A stretch of 64,000 nucleotides of DNA, from NCBI RefSeq assembly GCF_900129465.1, contig NZ_FSRA01000001.1, positions 1,488,001 to 1,552,000 on the forward strand. The letters are read 5' to 3'. Origin of the DNA: Chitinophaga niabensis (GTDB lineage: Bacteria > Bacteroidota > Bacteroidia > Chitinophagales > Chitinophagaceae). Made by a program: the position numbers and the translations under genes. Below are positions 43,670-53,018 of the stretch, piece by piece (positions within the stretch are counted from its first letter, which is position 1; each line of letters begins with the position of its first letter). The notes below the pieces were generated by a model. That model was not told where the DNA came from, ran no database searches, and saw only the letters and a list, made by a program, of their open reading frames with translations.

Positions 43670-46123
43670 ATGCAAATTAAAAAGTACTTTTTACTGGCTG
43701 TAGCGCTGGTAGGCGCCTGCTCCACACAGGCCCAGCAAAAAACAAGACTAAACAATGGTTGGGAATTCCTGCGTTCGGATCTGGGAGGCGTCTGGGAAGC
43801 CGTACGCCCTGTGGGCAAAGGCGCGCCGGAGGCATCTCCTTTATGGGAAACAGTTTCTCTTCCGCATTGCGTTAATGCAAACGATTGCGTAGATCCTGAT
43901 CTTAACTATTACCAGGGCCCCGCGTGGTACCGCACTCAGCTGAAGATCAGCAACCCTTATGCAAATGGCAGAACGCTCCTGCACTTTGAAGGTGCCGGTC
44001 AGAAAACAGAAGTATATGTATACACTACCAAAGTAGGCACCCATACCGGTGGTTACGATGAATGGACGGTAGACATCACAGAGGCAGTAGCGGCTTTCCA
44101 AAAGAACCCTGCCTATAAGCAGCAGTTCAGGGAAAATATTCCTGTATCCATCAGAACAGATAACAGTCGTGATCTGGAAATGATCCCTTCCAGTTTATCT
44201 GACTTTAATGTATATGGCGGCATCTATCGTTACCTGAACCTCGTGTATGCACCAGCCTTATCTATCCAAAGACTGAAGGTGGTAACGGAAGCAGCAGGTA
44301 ATGTGGCTGTGGAAGCTTTCCTGTATAATAAGAACGGGTCCAATAAAGCAACATTTAAAACAGTACTGAAAGACCCCGCCGGCAAAGTTGTTGATCAGGC
44401 TTCCGCTGAGATCGACCGGCTGGATGGCAGGGCCTCCATCCCTGTTGCCGCATTCAAAGTAAAACAGCCCAAACTATGGAGCACCGCATCTCCTGCATTG
44501 TACACAGTGGAAACATCGGTTACCACAGGAACTGATACCTATACACAGATCGAAAAGATCGGTTTCCGTTCTTTTGAATTCAAAAAGCAGGGACCTTTCT
44601 TCCTGAACGGGCAAAGGCTTTTATTAAACGGTACGCACCGCCATGAAGATCATGCAGGTGTAGCCGCAGCGATGACGGATGATATGATGCGCAGGGAAAT
44701 GATCCTCATGAAAGACATGGGCGTTAACTTCATCCGCCTGGGCCATTATCAGCAATCCCGTACCATCCTGCAGCTATGCGACAGTCTTGGTATTGTAGTA
44801 TGGGAAGAGATCCCCTGGTGCCGTGGCGGACTCGGTGGCAAAACCTACCAGGAGCAGGCAAAACGTATGCTCACCAATATGATCGAACAGCATCACAATC
44901 ATCCTTCCGTGATCATCTGGGGCCTCGGTAATGAGAACGACTGGCCCGGCGACTTCCCTGAATTTGATAAGGAAAAGATCCGCACGTTCATGAAAGAACT
45001 GAATGATCTTTCTCATAAACTGGATCCTTCCCGCAAGACCGCTATCCGCCGTTGTGATTTCTGTAAGGATATTGTGGATGTATATTCTCCATCTATCTGG
45101 GCAGGCTGGTACCGTGGTATCTATACAGAGTATAAACAAACTTCAGAAGACGAATTCAAAAAAGTGGACCGCTTCCTGCATGTAGAGTGGGGGGGCGACA
45201 GCCATGCCGGCCGCCATTCTGAAACACCGGATAAAGCATTGCAAAATATCAAAACAGGTAATGGTACAGATGAACGTGCAGGCGACGCTTCCCTGTATGG
45301 TGGTGCAGCACGTGTATCCAAAGACGGAGACTGGAGCGAAAGTTATATCTGCAACCTGATGGACTGGCACCTGAAAGAGCAGGAAACCATGCCATGGCTC
45401 ACAGGTACAGCGCAATGGGTGTTCAAAGATTTCTCTACACCCATACGGCCTGATAACCCTGTGCCCTATATGAACCAGAAAGGCCTGGTAGAAAGAGACC
45501 TAACACCCAAGGATGCCTATTACGTGTTTCAGTCGTACTGGGCAACAAAAACCATGGCAAGGATCTATGGCCATTCCTGGCCGGTAAGATGGGGCAGTGA
45601 AGGAGAAAGCAAAATGGTGAAAGTATATTCCAATTGTGAAGAAGCAGAGTTGTTTGTAAACGGAAAGAGTGCCGGTAAAAAGAAACGCAGCAGCCAGGAC
45701 TTCCCTGCAGCAGGTTTACGCTGGGATGTAGTGTTCAATAAAGGAAAGAACGAAGTGAAAGTAGTGGCACGCAAAGGAAAAGAAACCGTACAGGACCAGG
45801 TATCCTTTGAATATCAAACGGAGAAATGGAGTAAACCAGCAAAGATGACCCTGCAGCAGATAGCATTGGAGAATGGTATTGCCACACTGGAAGTAAAAGC
45901 ATTTGACAGCAATAATGTGTATTGCCCGGATGCTGCCAATTGGGTAAGGTTCTCACTGGCAGGAGATGGTAAACTGATAGACAACCAGGGTACTTCCTCC
46001 GGATCAAGATTTGTGCAATTATACAGCGGTAGAGCGATCATTCGTATTGATACTAAAAATGGAAAGAATGTAGCTGCGGTGAAAAGTGAAGGCATGGAAA
46101 CAGTTACATTAAGCCTGAAATAA
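43670..46123 (+). CDS. GH2-family glycoside hydrolase (beta-galactosidase-like)
   Basis: An exported enzyme of 817 residues. The N-terminus is a signal with a plausible lipobox Cys17 (VGAC). The sugar-binding jelly-roll is about 30-200, the immunoglobulin-like domain about 205-310, and the catalytic TIM barrel about 310-600. GH2 motifs are LLLNGTHRHEDHAG, acid/base Glu422 (WGLGNENDWP) and likely nucleophile Glu506 (FLHVEWGGD). A further beta-domain (about 640-817) closes the protein. The ATG at 43670 gives the signal peptide; the open frame runs back to 43538 without a good start. It stands alone, without SusC/SusD neighbours. Confidence 0.92.
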   Translation: MQIKKYFLLAVALVGACSTQAQQKTRLNNGWEFLRSDLGGVWEAVRPVGKGAPEASPLWETVSLPHCVNANDCVDPDLNYYQGPAWYRTQLKISNPYANGRTLLHFEGAGQKTEVYVYTTKVGTHTGGYDEWTVDITEAVAAFQKNPAYKQQFRENIPVSIRTDNSRDLEMIPSSLSDFNVYGGIYRYLNLVYAPALSIQRLKVVTEAAGNVAVEAFLYNKNGSNKATFKTVLKDPAGKVVDQASAEIDRLDGRASIPVAAFKVKQPKLWSTASPALYTVETSVTTGTDTYTQIEKIGFRSFEFKKQGPFFLNGQRLLLNGTHRHEDHAGVAAAMTDDMMRREMILMKDMGVNFIRLGHYQQSRTILQLCDSLGIVVWEEIPWCRGGLGGKTYQEQAKRMLTNMIEQHHNHPSVIIWGLGNENDWPGDFPEFDKEKIRTFMKELNDLSHKLDPSRKTAIRRCDFCKDIVDVYSPSIWAGWYRGIYTEYKQTSEDEFKKVDRFLHVEWGGDSHAGRHSETPDKALQNIKTGNGTDERAGDASLYGGAARVSKDGDWSESYICNLMDWHLKEQETMPWLTGTAQWVFKDFSTPIRPDNPVPYMNQKGLVERDLTPKDAYYVFQSYWATKTMARIYGHSWPVRWGSEGESKMVKVYSNCEEAELFVNGKSAGKKKRSSQDFPAAGLRWDVVFNKGKNEVKVVARKGKETVQDQVSFEYQTEKWSKPAKMTLQQIALENGIATLEVKAFDSNNVYCPDAANWVRFSLAGDGKLIDNQGTSSGSRFVQLYSGRAIIRIDTKNGKNVAAVKSEGMETVTLSLK

Positions 46124-46152
46124 AAAGATGATGGTGTTGGGTTAATACCCCT

Positions 46153-46203
46153 CATATCTACTAATTTAATTAGCTAGGTTTGCTAAATAAATTAGTAGAT
46201 ATG
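46153..46203 (+). promoter_or_regulatory. Long palindromic operator around the promoter and start codon of the UmuD-like gene
   Basis: Two 22-base arms (46153-46174 and 46182-46203) are reverse complements with one mismatch and flank a 7-base spacer. The right arm ends with the ATG itself. TAGGTTTG (46175-46182), an exact TAnnTTTG -7 element, sits across the spacer, so a bound protein would cover the promoter. No T-run follows. This looks like a repressor site, plausibly for a LexA-like factor or for self-control. Confidence 0.7.
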
Positions 46204-46665
46204 AGAATCGTTGCCCGGCAGGAGAACCTGCAATTTTACACTATCCAGGAGAGAGAAACGCTGCCTTTGCCCTATGTCAGCACACCTGTTAAAGCCGGTT
46301 TCCCCTCTCCGGCACAGGACTTCATGGAAGAAGATATAGACCTCGTTGCTTTTTTAGGTATGAACAAACCTTCCGTATACATCGTACGGGTAGATGGTAA
46401 TTCCATGCAGGACGAACATATTCCGGACAATAGTTACCTGGTGGTAGACAGGTCCCTGAAGCCACAACCACATGATATTGTAGTAGCGGTGCTGAATGGA
46501 GAGTTCACCGTTAAAACCCTGGTGAAATCTACCGCCGGCTGGATGTTATATCCTGCCAATGCGGTGTACGATCCTATTATGATCAGGGAAGGAGACGAGT
46601 TCCAGGTATGGGGTGTGGTAGCCCAGGTGATCATTGACCGCAAAGAAATGAGAAAGCGGCATTGA
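46201..46665 (+). CDS. umuD: UmuD-like S24 self-cleaving protein
   Basis: A 154-residue LexA/UmuD-type protein without a DNA-binding domain. The self-cleavage site reads as Ala32-Gly33 (VKAGFPSPAQDF). The catalytic pair is Ser68 (DGNSMQDE) and Lys105 (GEFTVKTLV); their spacing of 37 equals that of Ser60/Lys97 in E. coli UmuD. In E. coli RecA-stimulated cleavage gives UmuD', the partner of the translesion polymerase UmuC. No umuC-type gene follows here; instead a nuclease gene comes 43 bases later. The start ATG is inside the palindromic operator. An upstream TTG-type extension would cross the promoter and is unlikely. Confidence 0.92.
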   Translation: MRIVARQENLQFYTIQERETLPLPYVSTPVKAGFPSPAQDFMEEDIDLVAFLGMNKPSVYIVRVDGNSMQDEHIPDNSYLVVDRSLKPQPHDIVVAVLNGEFTVKTLVKSTAGWMLYPANAVYDPIMIREGDEFQVWGVVAQVIIDRKEMRKRH

Positions 46666-46708
46666 AAAATATCGTAACTTTTAGTAGTTGCATTTAACCT
46701 CAATACTT

Positions 46709-47719
46709 ATGAGCACTACTAAAGGATTTGATCCCTGGTTCCTTGGAAAGAAATTGCCCTTACCAAAAGTTTCCAAAAGAAATTGCGCCCCCATGCATAA
46801 TAAAGGAGGGTACGAAGTGAAGTATATCCACTACAGCGCTTTCGTACACAGGACCCGCGGTTTCCCGCTTATGACCGCCGTGAACATCAAAGGGCAGGCA
46901 TACAATGCAAAGAAAAGGGTAGAAGGGGAGCCATGGGCATTCTCTGACCAGTTGCCTGAATCGTTCCAGGTAGAGAATGGTTTTTATAGAAATGATCAGA
47001 ACACATTTGACCGCGGGCATATGGTGAGAAGAGTAGATCCCTGCTGGGGAGATGATGCTACCTCACTCGCAGCAGAACTGGATACTTTCAAATGGGTGAA
47101 CTGCACACCGCAACATAAAAAGCTGAACCAGAAAGGCGGGATCTGGTACCAGTTGGAACAGCACATTATTGAAAAGGGGGTGAAAGGTAAAACCGCAGCA
47201 GATATCAGTGTGTTTGCAGGGCCTGTATTAGCGGATAACGACAAAGTATTCAAAGTAAAATATAACAACGCTTACCTGCAGATCCCTGTAGTGTTCTGGA
47301 AAGTGATCGTTTGGAAAAAAGCAGATGGCAAATTATATGCTGTTGGTTTTATGATGAGCCAATGGCAGTTTATAAAGAAGAAACTGATCGATCCGCCGGA
47401 ACGGGCACTGCAAAAGGCAGCTAAACCCAAACTGGCGGATAATTATTTTGAAAACCTGGAGTTCAGTGATCACAAAACTTACCAGGTACCTGTCTCTGCC
47501 ATAGAACAGCAAACAGGCATCTCCTTTAAATGGAGCAATGTGAGCTTCCCTTATAAGACCAAACAATATAAAGCAGTAGAAGGCGTAAAACTGCCCAAAG
47601 TATACCCATTCGCATCCCGGGAGATCAAACCCCTCTCCAGACAGCAGGTAACAGAAGCTGTGAAGAATGGATTGGGCGGCATGCTGAAAAGATACGAGTT
47701 GAAGGGTATTAAGCTATAA
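46709..47719 (+). CDS. DNA/RNA non-specific endonuclease (NUC1 family)
   Basis: A 336-residue nuclease. The family signature DRGHM places the catalytic His at residue 104, with the metal-binding Asn in the downstream NCTPQHKKLNQKGG block. No clear signal peptide is seen, so it is probably cytoplasmic or exported by another route, unlike many secreted relatives. The C-terminal third (about 240-336) is an extension without a recognised domain. The gene lies 43 bases after umuD and could share its damage-responsive promoter. Confidence 0.9.
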   Translation: MSTTKGFDPWFLGKKLPLPKVSKRNCAPMHNKGGYEVKYIHYSAFVHRTRGFPLMTAVNIKGQAYNAKKRVEGEPWAFSDQLPESFQVENGFYRNDQNTFDRGHMVRRVDPCWGDDATSLAAELDTFKWVNCTPQHKKLNQKGGIWYQLEQHIIEKGVKGKTAADISVFAGPVLADNDKVFKVKYNNAYLQIPVVFWKVIVWKKADGKLYAVGFMMSQWQFIKKKLIDPPERALQKAAKPKLADNYFENLEFSDHKTYQVPVSAIEQQTGISFKWSNVSFPYKTKQYKAVEGVKLPKVYPFASREIKPLSRQQVTEAVKNGLGGMLKRYELKGIKL

Positions 47720-47808
47720 TGTTAAAATTACCCCGGGGCAAAAACATACCGGCTCATAATTTGTTAGTGTGTTATAGACCATATTTCTGTAACCAAAACA
47801 ATGTTTAT

Positions 47809-48795
47809 ATGAAACGGAAGCTTTTGCTTATGACTGCCATCTTAGCTTTGGCATTTACCACTACCCATGCACAGACAGGTAAGTTTTACATAAAAGCCGC
47901 CGGGGGCTATTTCTTCAGTGTTTCCAATGGCCAGTTCCCGGATGTTGGGCCCTATCCTCCAAGAGATCAGCACGATGCCGTAAACCCCGCTACCGGCGCC
48001 ATTACCACGCTTTCTGAAAAAGTACTGACCGGCTCTTACGGAGAAGGTTTCAGAGGAGGTTTAACGCTGGGATATAACTTCAATAAGTATATAGGCATAG
48101 AAGGTACTTTCAATTACTTCCAGAGTGTGAAGAACCTGATGACACGTAATGTTACCACCATCCAGGGAACTGCAACAACAGTAGGCAGTGTGGAATCAAG
48201 GGGGCATGTGAATGCCATAGATTTTGCACCCAGCCTGGTCTTCAGCCCCGGCCTTGAAAAATGGAACCCTTACGTGCGCTTTGGTTTTGTAGTACCGTTG
48301 TGGGGGCGTTTGAATATAGGAACAGAAGCTACCCGTACCAGTGCCGTTCCCGGGCAGCCGGCAACTGTAGTGGCACAAACTGCCATACACCGTGAGGAAG
48401 AAGTGAAACCAAGCCCTACCATCGGTTTCCAGGGAGCGCTGGGTGTTACCTATGCTGTAGCCAAACGTTTCGATATCTTCCTGGAAACAGAATACAGGAA
48501 CGTACCGGTGAAGAGCAAAAGCAAAGAAGTAACAGCTTATAATGAAGTAACCAATATTGTAAATACCACTAATGGAACGGTGATCACCACACAACGGAGA
48601 GGGCTGAACGATCTCAGCACTGCGGAAAGGGAAACGGATTATGTGACCACGCTGGACCAGAATTCCAACACACCAACCGGCACTACCGGTTCTAAAACAA
48701 ATTATAAGAATGATAACGCGCCTTCCAACGACCTGAAGTCCTATATCAATATAGGCGGTCTTGGTGCCAACCTGGGTGTACGGTTACGTTTCTGA
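47809..48795 (+). CDS. Outer-membrane beta-barrel protein
   Basis: A 328-residue exported protein with signal peptide about 1-20 (TTTHA-Q) and repeated amphipathic strands (FYIKAAGGYFFSV, GGLTLGYNFNKYIGIEGTFNYF, NPYVRFGFVVPLWG), ending GLGANLGVRLRF with a terminal Phe. An OmpA/OmpW-like N-terminal barrel fold is likely. A loop of about 60 residues rich in Thr, Asn and Ser lies near residues 225-300. The ATG at 47809 gives the signal peptide. The function is unknown. Confidence 0.8.
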   Translation: MKRKLLLMTAILALAFTTTHAQTGKFYIKAAGGYFFSVSNGQFPDVGPYPPRDQHDAVNPATGAITTLSEKVLTGSYGEGFRGGLTLGYNFNKYIGIEGTFNYFQSVKNLMTRNVTTIQGTATTVGSVESRGHVNAIDFAPSLVFSPGLEKWNPYVRFGFVVPLWGRLNIGTEATRTSAVPGQPATVVAQTAIHREEEVKPSPTIGFQGALGVTYAVAKRFDIFLETEYRNVPVKSKSKEVTAYNEVTNIVNTTNGTVITTQRRGLNDLSTAERETDYVTTLDQNSNTPTGTTGSKTNYKNDNAPSNDLKSYINIGGLGANLGVRLRF

Positions 48796-48800
48796 CCGGA

Positions 48801-49685
48801 TCAAGTGCCTCTTTTAGTGCGGTAATGATTGGGAGAAACACCCATCAGTTTATTGAACATCCGCGAAAAATAATAGGGGTCTTCCATCCCCAGTTTGTAC
48901 GCTATTTCTTTCACCCGGAGATCCGTGAATATCAGGTACTGGCATGCCTTCTGGATCTTCAGGTGATTGAAGTACTCCATAGGGGCAAAGCCCGTTTTCT
49001 TCCGGAAGATGCTGGAATAATGAGAGGCGGACAGGTTAACGGATTGTGCAATATTAGCCAGCGTAAGCATTTTGGATAACTGCTGTTGCATATAGTTGAT
49101 AGACATTTCCACCACATCCGTACTTTGTTTTTTTTCAGACAGGTTGAACTTATCATCGTACATAAATGAAGATAAGAAATGCCATAAGCACATATTGGCA
49201 TAACACAGGTTATCATTTCCATAACCCCTTTCCAGGCTGGCATAGATATCTTCAAAAAGATGTAAACGCTTTTGCTGAAAAGTGATGGTACCGCTATGCC
49301 CGTTGTGCTGCCGGATCATGGCTTCCACGATGGCATTGGCAGCAGGGCCTTTGAAATGCGCCCAATAGATGGTCCAGGAATCATTTTCATCTGCCGCATA
49401 ACTATGGGCACTGCCCGCAGGTATCACTACAAAAGTATCCGGTGCCAGTGAATATTTACGTTTGCCAATTTGCGCAGTTCCCTTTCCTTCCACACAATAG
49501 ATCAGGATGTTCTGATCAATGCCATGAAGCCGCTGACGAAAGTGATATTTCGCCTTAGGATAATAGCCGATATCCGTTACAAAAGCTCCTTCAATGACCG
49601 GGTTGCTGACGCAGAGATCAGTGATGATCTTCCTTGGAACAATAATGGCCCGCTGGCCTTCGAATCCTTCTTTTTTTCTTAACAT
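48801..49685 (-). CDS. AraC-family regulator with cupin ligand domain
   Basis: A 294-residue one-component regulator. The AraC-binding cupin is about 30-150 (LIYCVEGKGTAQIGKRKYSLAP, VIPAGSAHSY). The C-terminal paired helix-turn-helix is about 195-290 (SVNLSASHYSSIFRKKTG, KLGMEDPYYFSRMFNKLMG). It is divergent from the third SusC gene across 191 bases and probably activates it in response to a sugar. Confidence 0.94.
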   Translation of the reverse strand: MLRKKEGFEGQRAIIVPRKIITDLCVSNPVIEGAFVTDIGYYPKAKYHFRQRLHGIDQNILIYCVEGKGTAQIGKRKYSLAPDTFVVIPAGSAHSYAADENDSWTIYWAHFKGPAANAIVEAMIRQHNGHSGTITFQQKRLHLFEDIYASLERGYGNDNLCYANMCLWHFLSSFMYDDKFNLSEKKQSTDVVEMSINYMQQQLSKMLTLANIAQSVNLSASHYSSIFRKKTGFAPMEYFNHLKIQKACQYLIFTDLRVKEIAYKLGMEDPYYFSRMFNKLMGVSPNHYRTKRGT

Positions 49686-49712
49686 GGTTCGCCCAAATTA
49701 CAATAAAAAAGT

Positions 49713-49733
49713 CCATGATAGAAGCTTTCATGG
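49713..49733. promoter_or_regulatory. Short inverted repeat in the AraC/SusC divergent region
   Basis: CCATGA (49713-49718) faces TCATGG (49728-49733) around a centre containing AAGCTT. It lies 28 bases before the AraC gene and 143 bases before SusC. It is a possible binding site for the cupin-AraC protein. The arms are short, so chance is possible. Confidence 0.3.
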
Positions 49734-49876
49734 TAAGTTTTTGCTTGTATAGCGAAATATCTCCCATAAGATAATCCATCTTTTCAATCAGAATCTCTAT
49801 TGAAGCGCCGGGTTTATCTTTCAATATTTGTACCCAGTCAACCACACTCATTCCACGATGTAAAAAAACTTTACAC

Positions 49877-52800
49877 ATGAAAAAACACTTCCAGCTCTTC
49901 TGGGTTTTTTCCTTCATTTTTTGCCATGCCGCTTTTTCACAAGGCTCGGTCATTAAAGGAAAGATCACCGGCAGCAATCAATCTCCCTTGCCAAATATTT
50001 CTGTACAGGTGAAAGGAACCGGTACAGGAGCAATCACCAATCCTCAGGGTGAATTTTCACTCACAGCTCCGGCCGACGCAACACTGATCATCTCTTCCAT
50101 TGGTTTCATTAAAAAGGAAGTACCGGTATCCGGCCGCCAGTTTATTGCTGTTACATTGGAAGAGGACAGTAAACAACTGACAGATGTGGTAGTGATCGGC
50201 TACCAGTCTACCGCCAGGAAGAATGTAACCACCGCTATTTCTTCCGTATCAGCCAAAGATATTGAACCGTATACCTCCGGCACTGTAGCCACAGCTATAC
50301 AAGGTAAGCTCGCGGGTGTGCAGGTGATGGCTGCAGACGGTTCTGTGGGTTCACAACCCCGCATCCTGGTGCGCGGTCTTAGTAGTATCACAGGCAATAC
50401 CACGCCGCTGGTGATCGTAGATGGAATGGAAATAGGCTACAATTTCATGAATACCATTAACCCCCTGGATATCGCGAATATCGATATCCTGAAAGATGCT
50501 TCCGCTGCTTCCATCTATGGTGCCCGTTCTGGTCAGGGCGTGATCCTGATCACCACAAAACGTGGTAAAGGTACCCCGCAGATCAACTTCCAGGCTACCT
50601 ATGGTATTGCCACACCACCTAAAATTAAGATCGCAGGTGCGCAGGAATATGCCGCCACCATGAACAAGATCGCAGTGAACAGCGGAACCGCGCTTCCTTT
50701 CCCGGATGTAAGCACACTGAAGGATAACAATTACTGGGACCAGACCTTCGGGCAGGGTACCAAGCAGAGTTATAACATGAGTGTTACAGGAGGGAAAGAA
50801 GGTCTTTCTGTTTTTGGCAGCATGGGTTATTACTCAGAGAGTTCATATGCAGGGGACAGAGGCGGCCAGTGGAAGAAAGCCACCGCCCGCCTGAATGTAG
50901 ATTGGGACCTCAATAAAGTAGTGAAACTGGGTTTCGGTTTAGCTCCCCGTTATGAGAATTATCCTTTTGCACCCCTCAATCTCACCTGGCCTGCTTTTGC
51001 CATGGACCCTACGGTTGCACCCTACAGAACAGAAGCAGAAGTACGAGCTTCCCTGCCTGCATTAACAGGTACTTTCGCGGATTTTCTGACGGCCTTTAAT
51101 CCTTACTACAGCATGCCCGGCCGTTCTTCCTTTAATGGTATCATAAGTCCCGAATTTAACCTCCGCACTAATTTCGATAAACGGGAATACTTCGGAGGGC
51201 AGTTCAATACCTACCTGGAGCTGAAGCCACTGAAAGGCCTGGTGCTTAAAACAGCACTGGATGCAACGGCTAATTTCTCTCAGCAGAACACTTATGCACC
51301 TAAATATTATTTCGCTACCAACAGTTACAATGCCAAAACAACGGTTGGTACCAATACCTCGTATAACAGCCGGTTGAAGATCACGAATACCGCAGATTAT
51401 ACTTTGCCGCTGCCTGCAGATCATGCCGTGAATGTATTGCTGGGGCATAGCTATGATAACTATACCACCAAAGGTTCCAATGCATCGCGCGAGAACATTC
51501 CTTTTGATACGGAGCCATTCCGCTTTATCAATGGAGGTAATCTTGTAACAGGCGGTGGTGGCGGATATCAACCCGGCGCTGCGCCATTTGGTAAAATGCT
51601 TTCCTTCTTTGGTTCGCTCCGTTATAACTATAAAGAAAAATATTACCTCAGTGGTGCTATGCGGGCAGATGCTTCTTCGCTCGTAAATCCATTGTACCGC
51701 TGGGGATATTTCCCTTCCGTATCCGGTGCCTGGGTAGTTTCGCAGGAACCTTTCTTTGAAAGTATCAGCCAAACACTCAGTTACTTTAAATTAAGGGCCG
51801 GCTGGGGACGGTCTGGTGGTAACCTGCCCGGCAGTGTAGGGGAATACATGTCCTATGTAACACCTGTCAATTATGTGGATGCCAATGGCGGCCCTATCTA
51901 TGGATATACGCCCGGCACCATCAGCAACCCTGAGCTGCGTTGGGAGATCCAGGAAGATTATACCGTAGGTTTTGATGCAACGCTCTTTCACGACAAGCTG
52001 AACGTAACCGTAGAACGTTACGTTAAAACGCCCAACAACCTTTCCTTAACGGTAAGAGTAGATCCTGTGCTGGGATATCCACAGGGATATATTTCAACAC
52101 AGAATGTGAACATCGGTAAGATGACCACCAAAGGCTGGGATATTGCGGTTGGTTATAAAGACAATATCACCCGCAAGCTGAGCTTTGGCGTAAACCTTAC
52201 CCTCAGCCAGTTTAAAAGCACCATTAATTACCTTTCCACCTCAGATCCCATCATAGGCGGAGAAGCGAATGAAGTGATCTCTACTTTCCGTTCCCGTACC
52301 ACCGTTGGCCATGCACCAGGCGTATGGTGGGGTTATATTGTGGATGGCGTGTTCCAGACCAATGAAGAAGCTGCGGCTTATGTGAACAAAAATGGTGTGC
52401 GCCTCCAGCCACAAGCTACCGCGGGAGATCTGAAGTTCAGGGATTATAACGGAGATGGCAAGCTGGATAACAGCGACCTGTCTGATATCGGCTCACCTTA
52501 TCCTAAATTCTCGGGCGGTTTAACACTCACGCTCAATTACAGCAACTTTGATTTCAGAACAGAATTGTACGGCGTGTTCGGTCAGCAGAACTTCAATAAC
52601 TACAGGAGGAATATGGTGCCAGGCCCTAACTACAACTTCCTGTCTGGCTTCCAGGACCAGTTCTGGAGCGGTCCGGGTTCCACCAACAGTTTCCCTGTCC
52701 TGCGGAAAACAGACCTCAACGGAAACTTTACGAAGATGTCTACCTTCTTCCTGGAGAAAGGAAATTTTGTGCGCTGTAATGTGATGCAGCTGGGCTATAC

Positions 52801-52996
52801 CGTTCCACCAAAATTGATCAAAGGGATCAAAAATATAAGGGTGTACGTATCAGCACAGAACTTATTTACCATTACCAATTATTCAGGCCTGAATCCGGAT
52901 GTGCCCTGGTATTCTTCCATCTCCTACAACGGGTTGGATAACTACCAGATGCTGGTTCCAAGAACTTATTTATTCGGATTGAACATTGGATTGTAA
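49877..52996 (+). CDS. SusC/RagA-family TonB-dependent outer-membrane transporter
   Basis: A 1039-residue outer-membrane importer. The signal peptide is about 1-21 (CHAAFSQG). The carboxypeptidase-D-like domain covers about 25-100 (SPLPNISVQVKGTGTG), followed by the TonB-box-like DVVVIGYQS, the plug (about 110-225, with DILKDASAASIYGARSGQGVI, typical of SusC) and the barrel. There is no STN domain, which agrees with control by the divergent AraC gene rather than by a sigma/anti-sigma pair. It is first in a six-gene run to 63.5 kb. Confidence 0.97.
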   Translation: MKKHFQLFWVFSFIFCHAAFSQGSVIKGKITGSNQSPLPNISVQVKGTGTGAITNPQGEFSLTAPADATLIISSIGFIKKEVPVSGRQFIAVTLEEDSKQLTDVVVIGYQSTARKNVTTAISSVSAKDIEPYTSGTVATAIQGKLAGVQVMAADGSVGSQPRILVRGLSSITGNTTPLVIVDGMEIGYNFMNTINPLDIANIDILKDASAASIYGARSGQGVILITTKRGKGTPQINFQATYGIATPPKIKIAGAQEYAATMNKIAVNSGTALPFPDVSTLKDNNYWDQTFGQGTKQSYNMSVTGGKEGLSVFGSMGYYSESSYAGDRGGQWKKATARLNVDWDLNKVVKLGFGLAPRYENYPFAPLNLTWPAFAMDPTVAPYRTEAEVRASLPALTGTFADFLTAFNPYYSMPGRSSFNGIISPEFNLRTNFDKREYFGGQFNTYLELKPLKGLVLKTALDATANFSQQNTYAPKYYFATNSYNAKTTVGTNTSYNSRLKITNTADYTLPLPADHAVNVLLGHSYDNYTTKGSNASRENIPFDTEPFRFINGGNLVTGGGGGYQPGAAPFGKMLSFFGSLRYNYKEKYYLSGAMRADASSLVNPLYRWGYFPSVSGAWVVSQEPFFESISQTLSYFKLRAGWGRSGGNLPGSVGEYMSYVTPVNYVDANGGPIYGYTPGTISNPELRWEIQEDYTVGFDATLFHDKLNVTVERYVKTPNNLSLTVRVDPVLGYPQGYISTQNVNIGKMTTKGWDIAVGYKDNITRKLSFGVNLTLSQFKSTINYLSTSDPIIGGEANEVISTFRSRTTVGHAPGVWWGYIVDGVFQTNEEAAAYVNKNGVRLQPQATAGDLKFRDYNGDGKLDNSDLSDIGSPYPKFSGGLTLTLNYSNFDFRTELYGVFGQQNFNNYRRNMVPGPNYNFLSGFQDQFWSGPGSTNSFPVLRKTDLNGNFTKMSTFFLEKGNFVRCNVMQLGYTVPPKLIKGIKNIRVYVSAQNLFTITNYSGLNPDVPWYSSISYNGLDNYQMLVPRTYLFGLNIGL

Positions 52997-53018
52997 AGAA
53001 AATTTCAAAAGCATTGTT

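Noticed and set aside
46201..47719. UmuD-like gene and nuclease considered as a toxin-antitoxin or phage-defence pair
   Set aside because: The first gene has complete UmuD cleavage and catalytic residues and no antitoxin features. No other defence genes are nearby.
51062..51772. Minus-strand open frame opposite the third SusC barrel
   Set aside because: Shadow of the SusC coding strand; no recognisable protein features.
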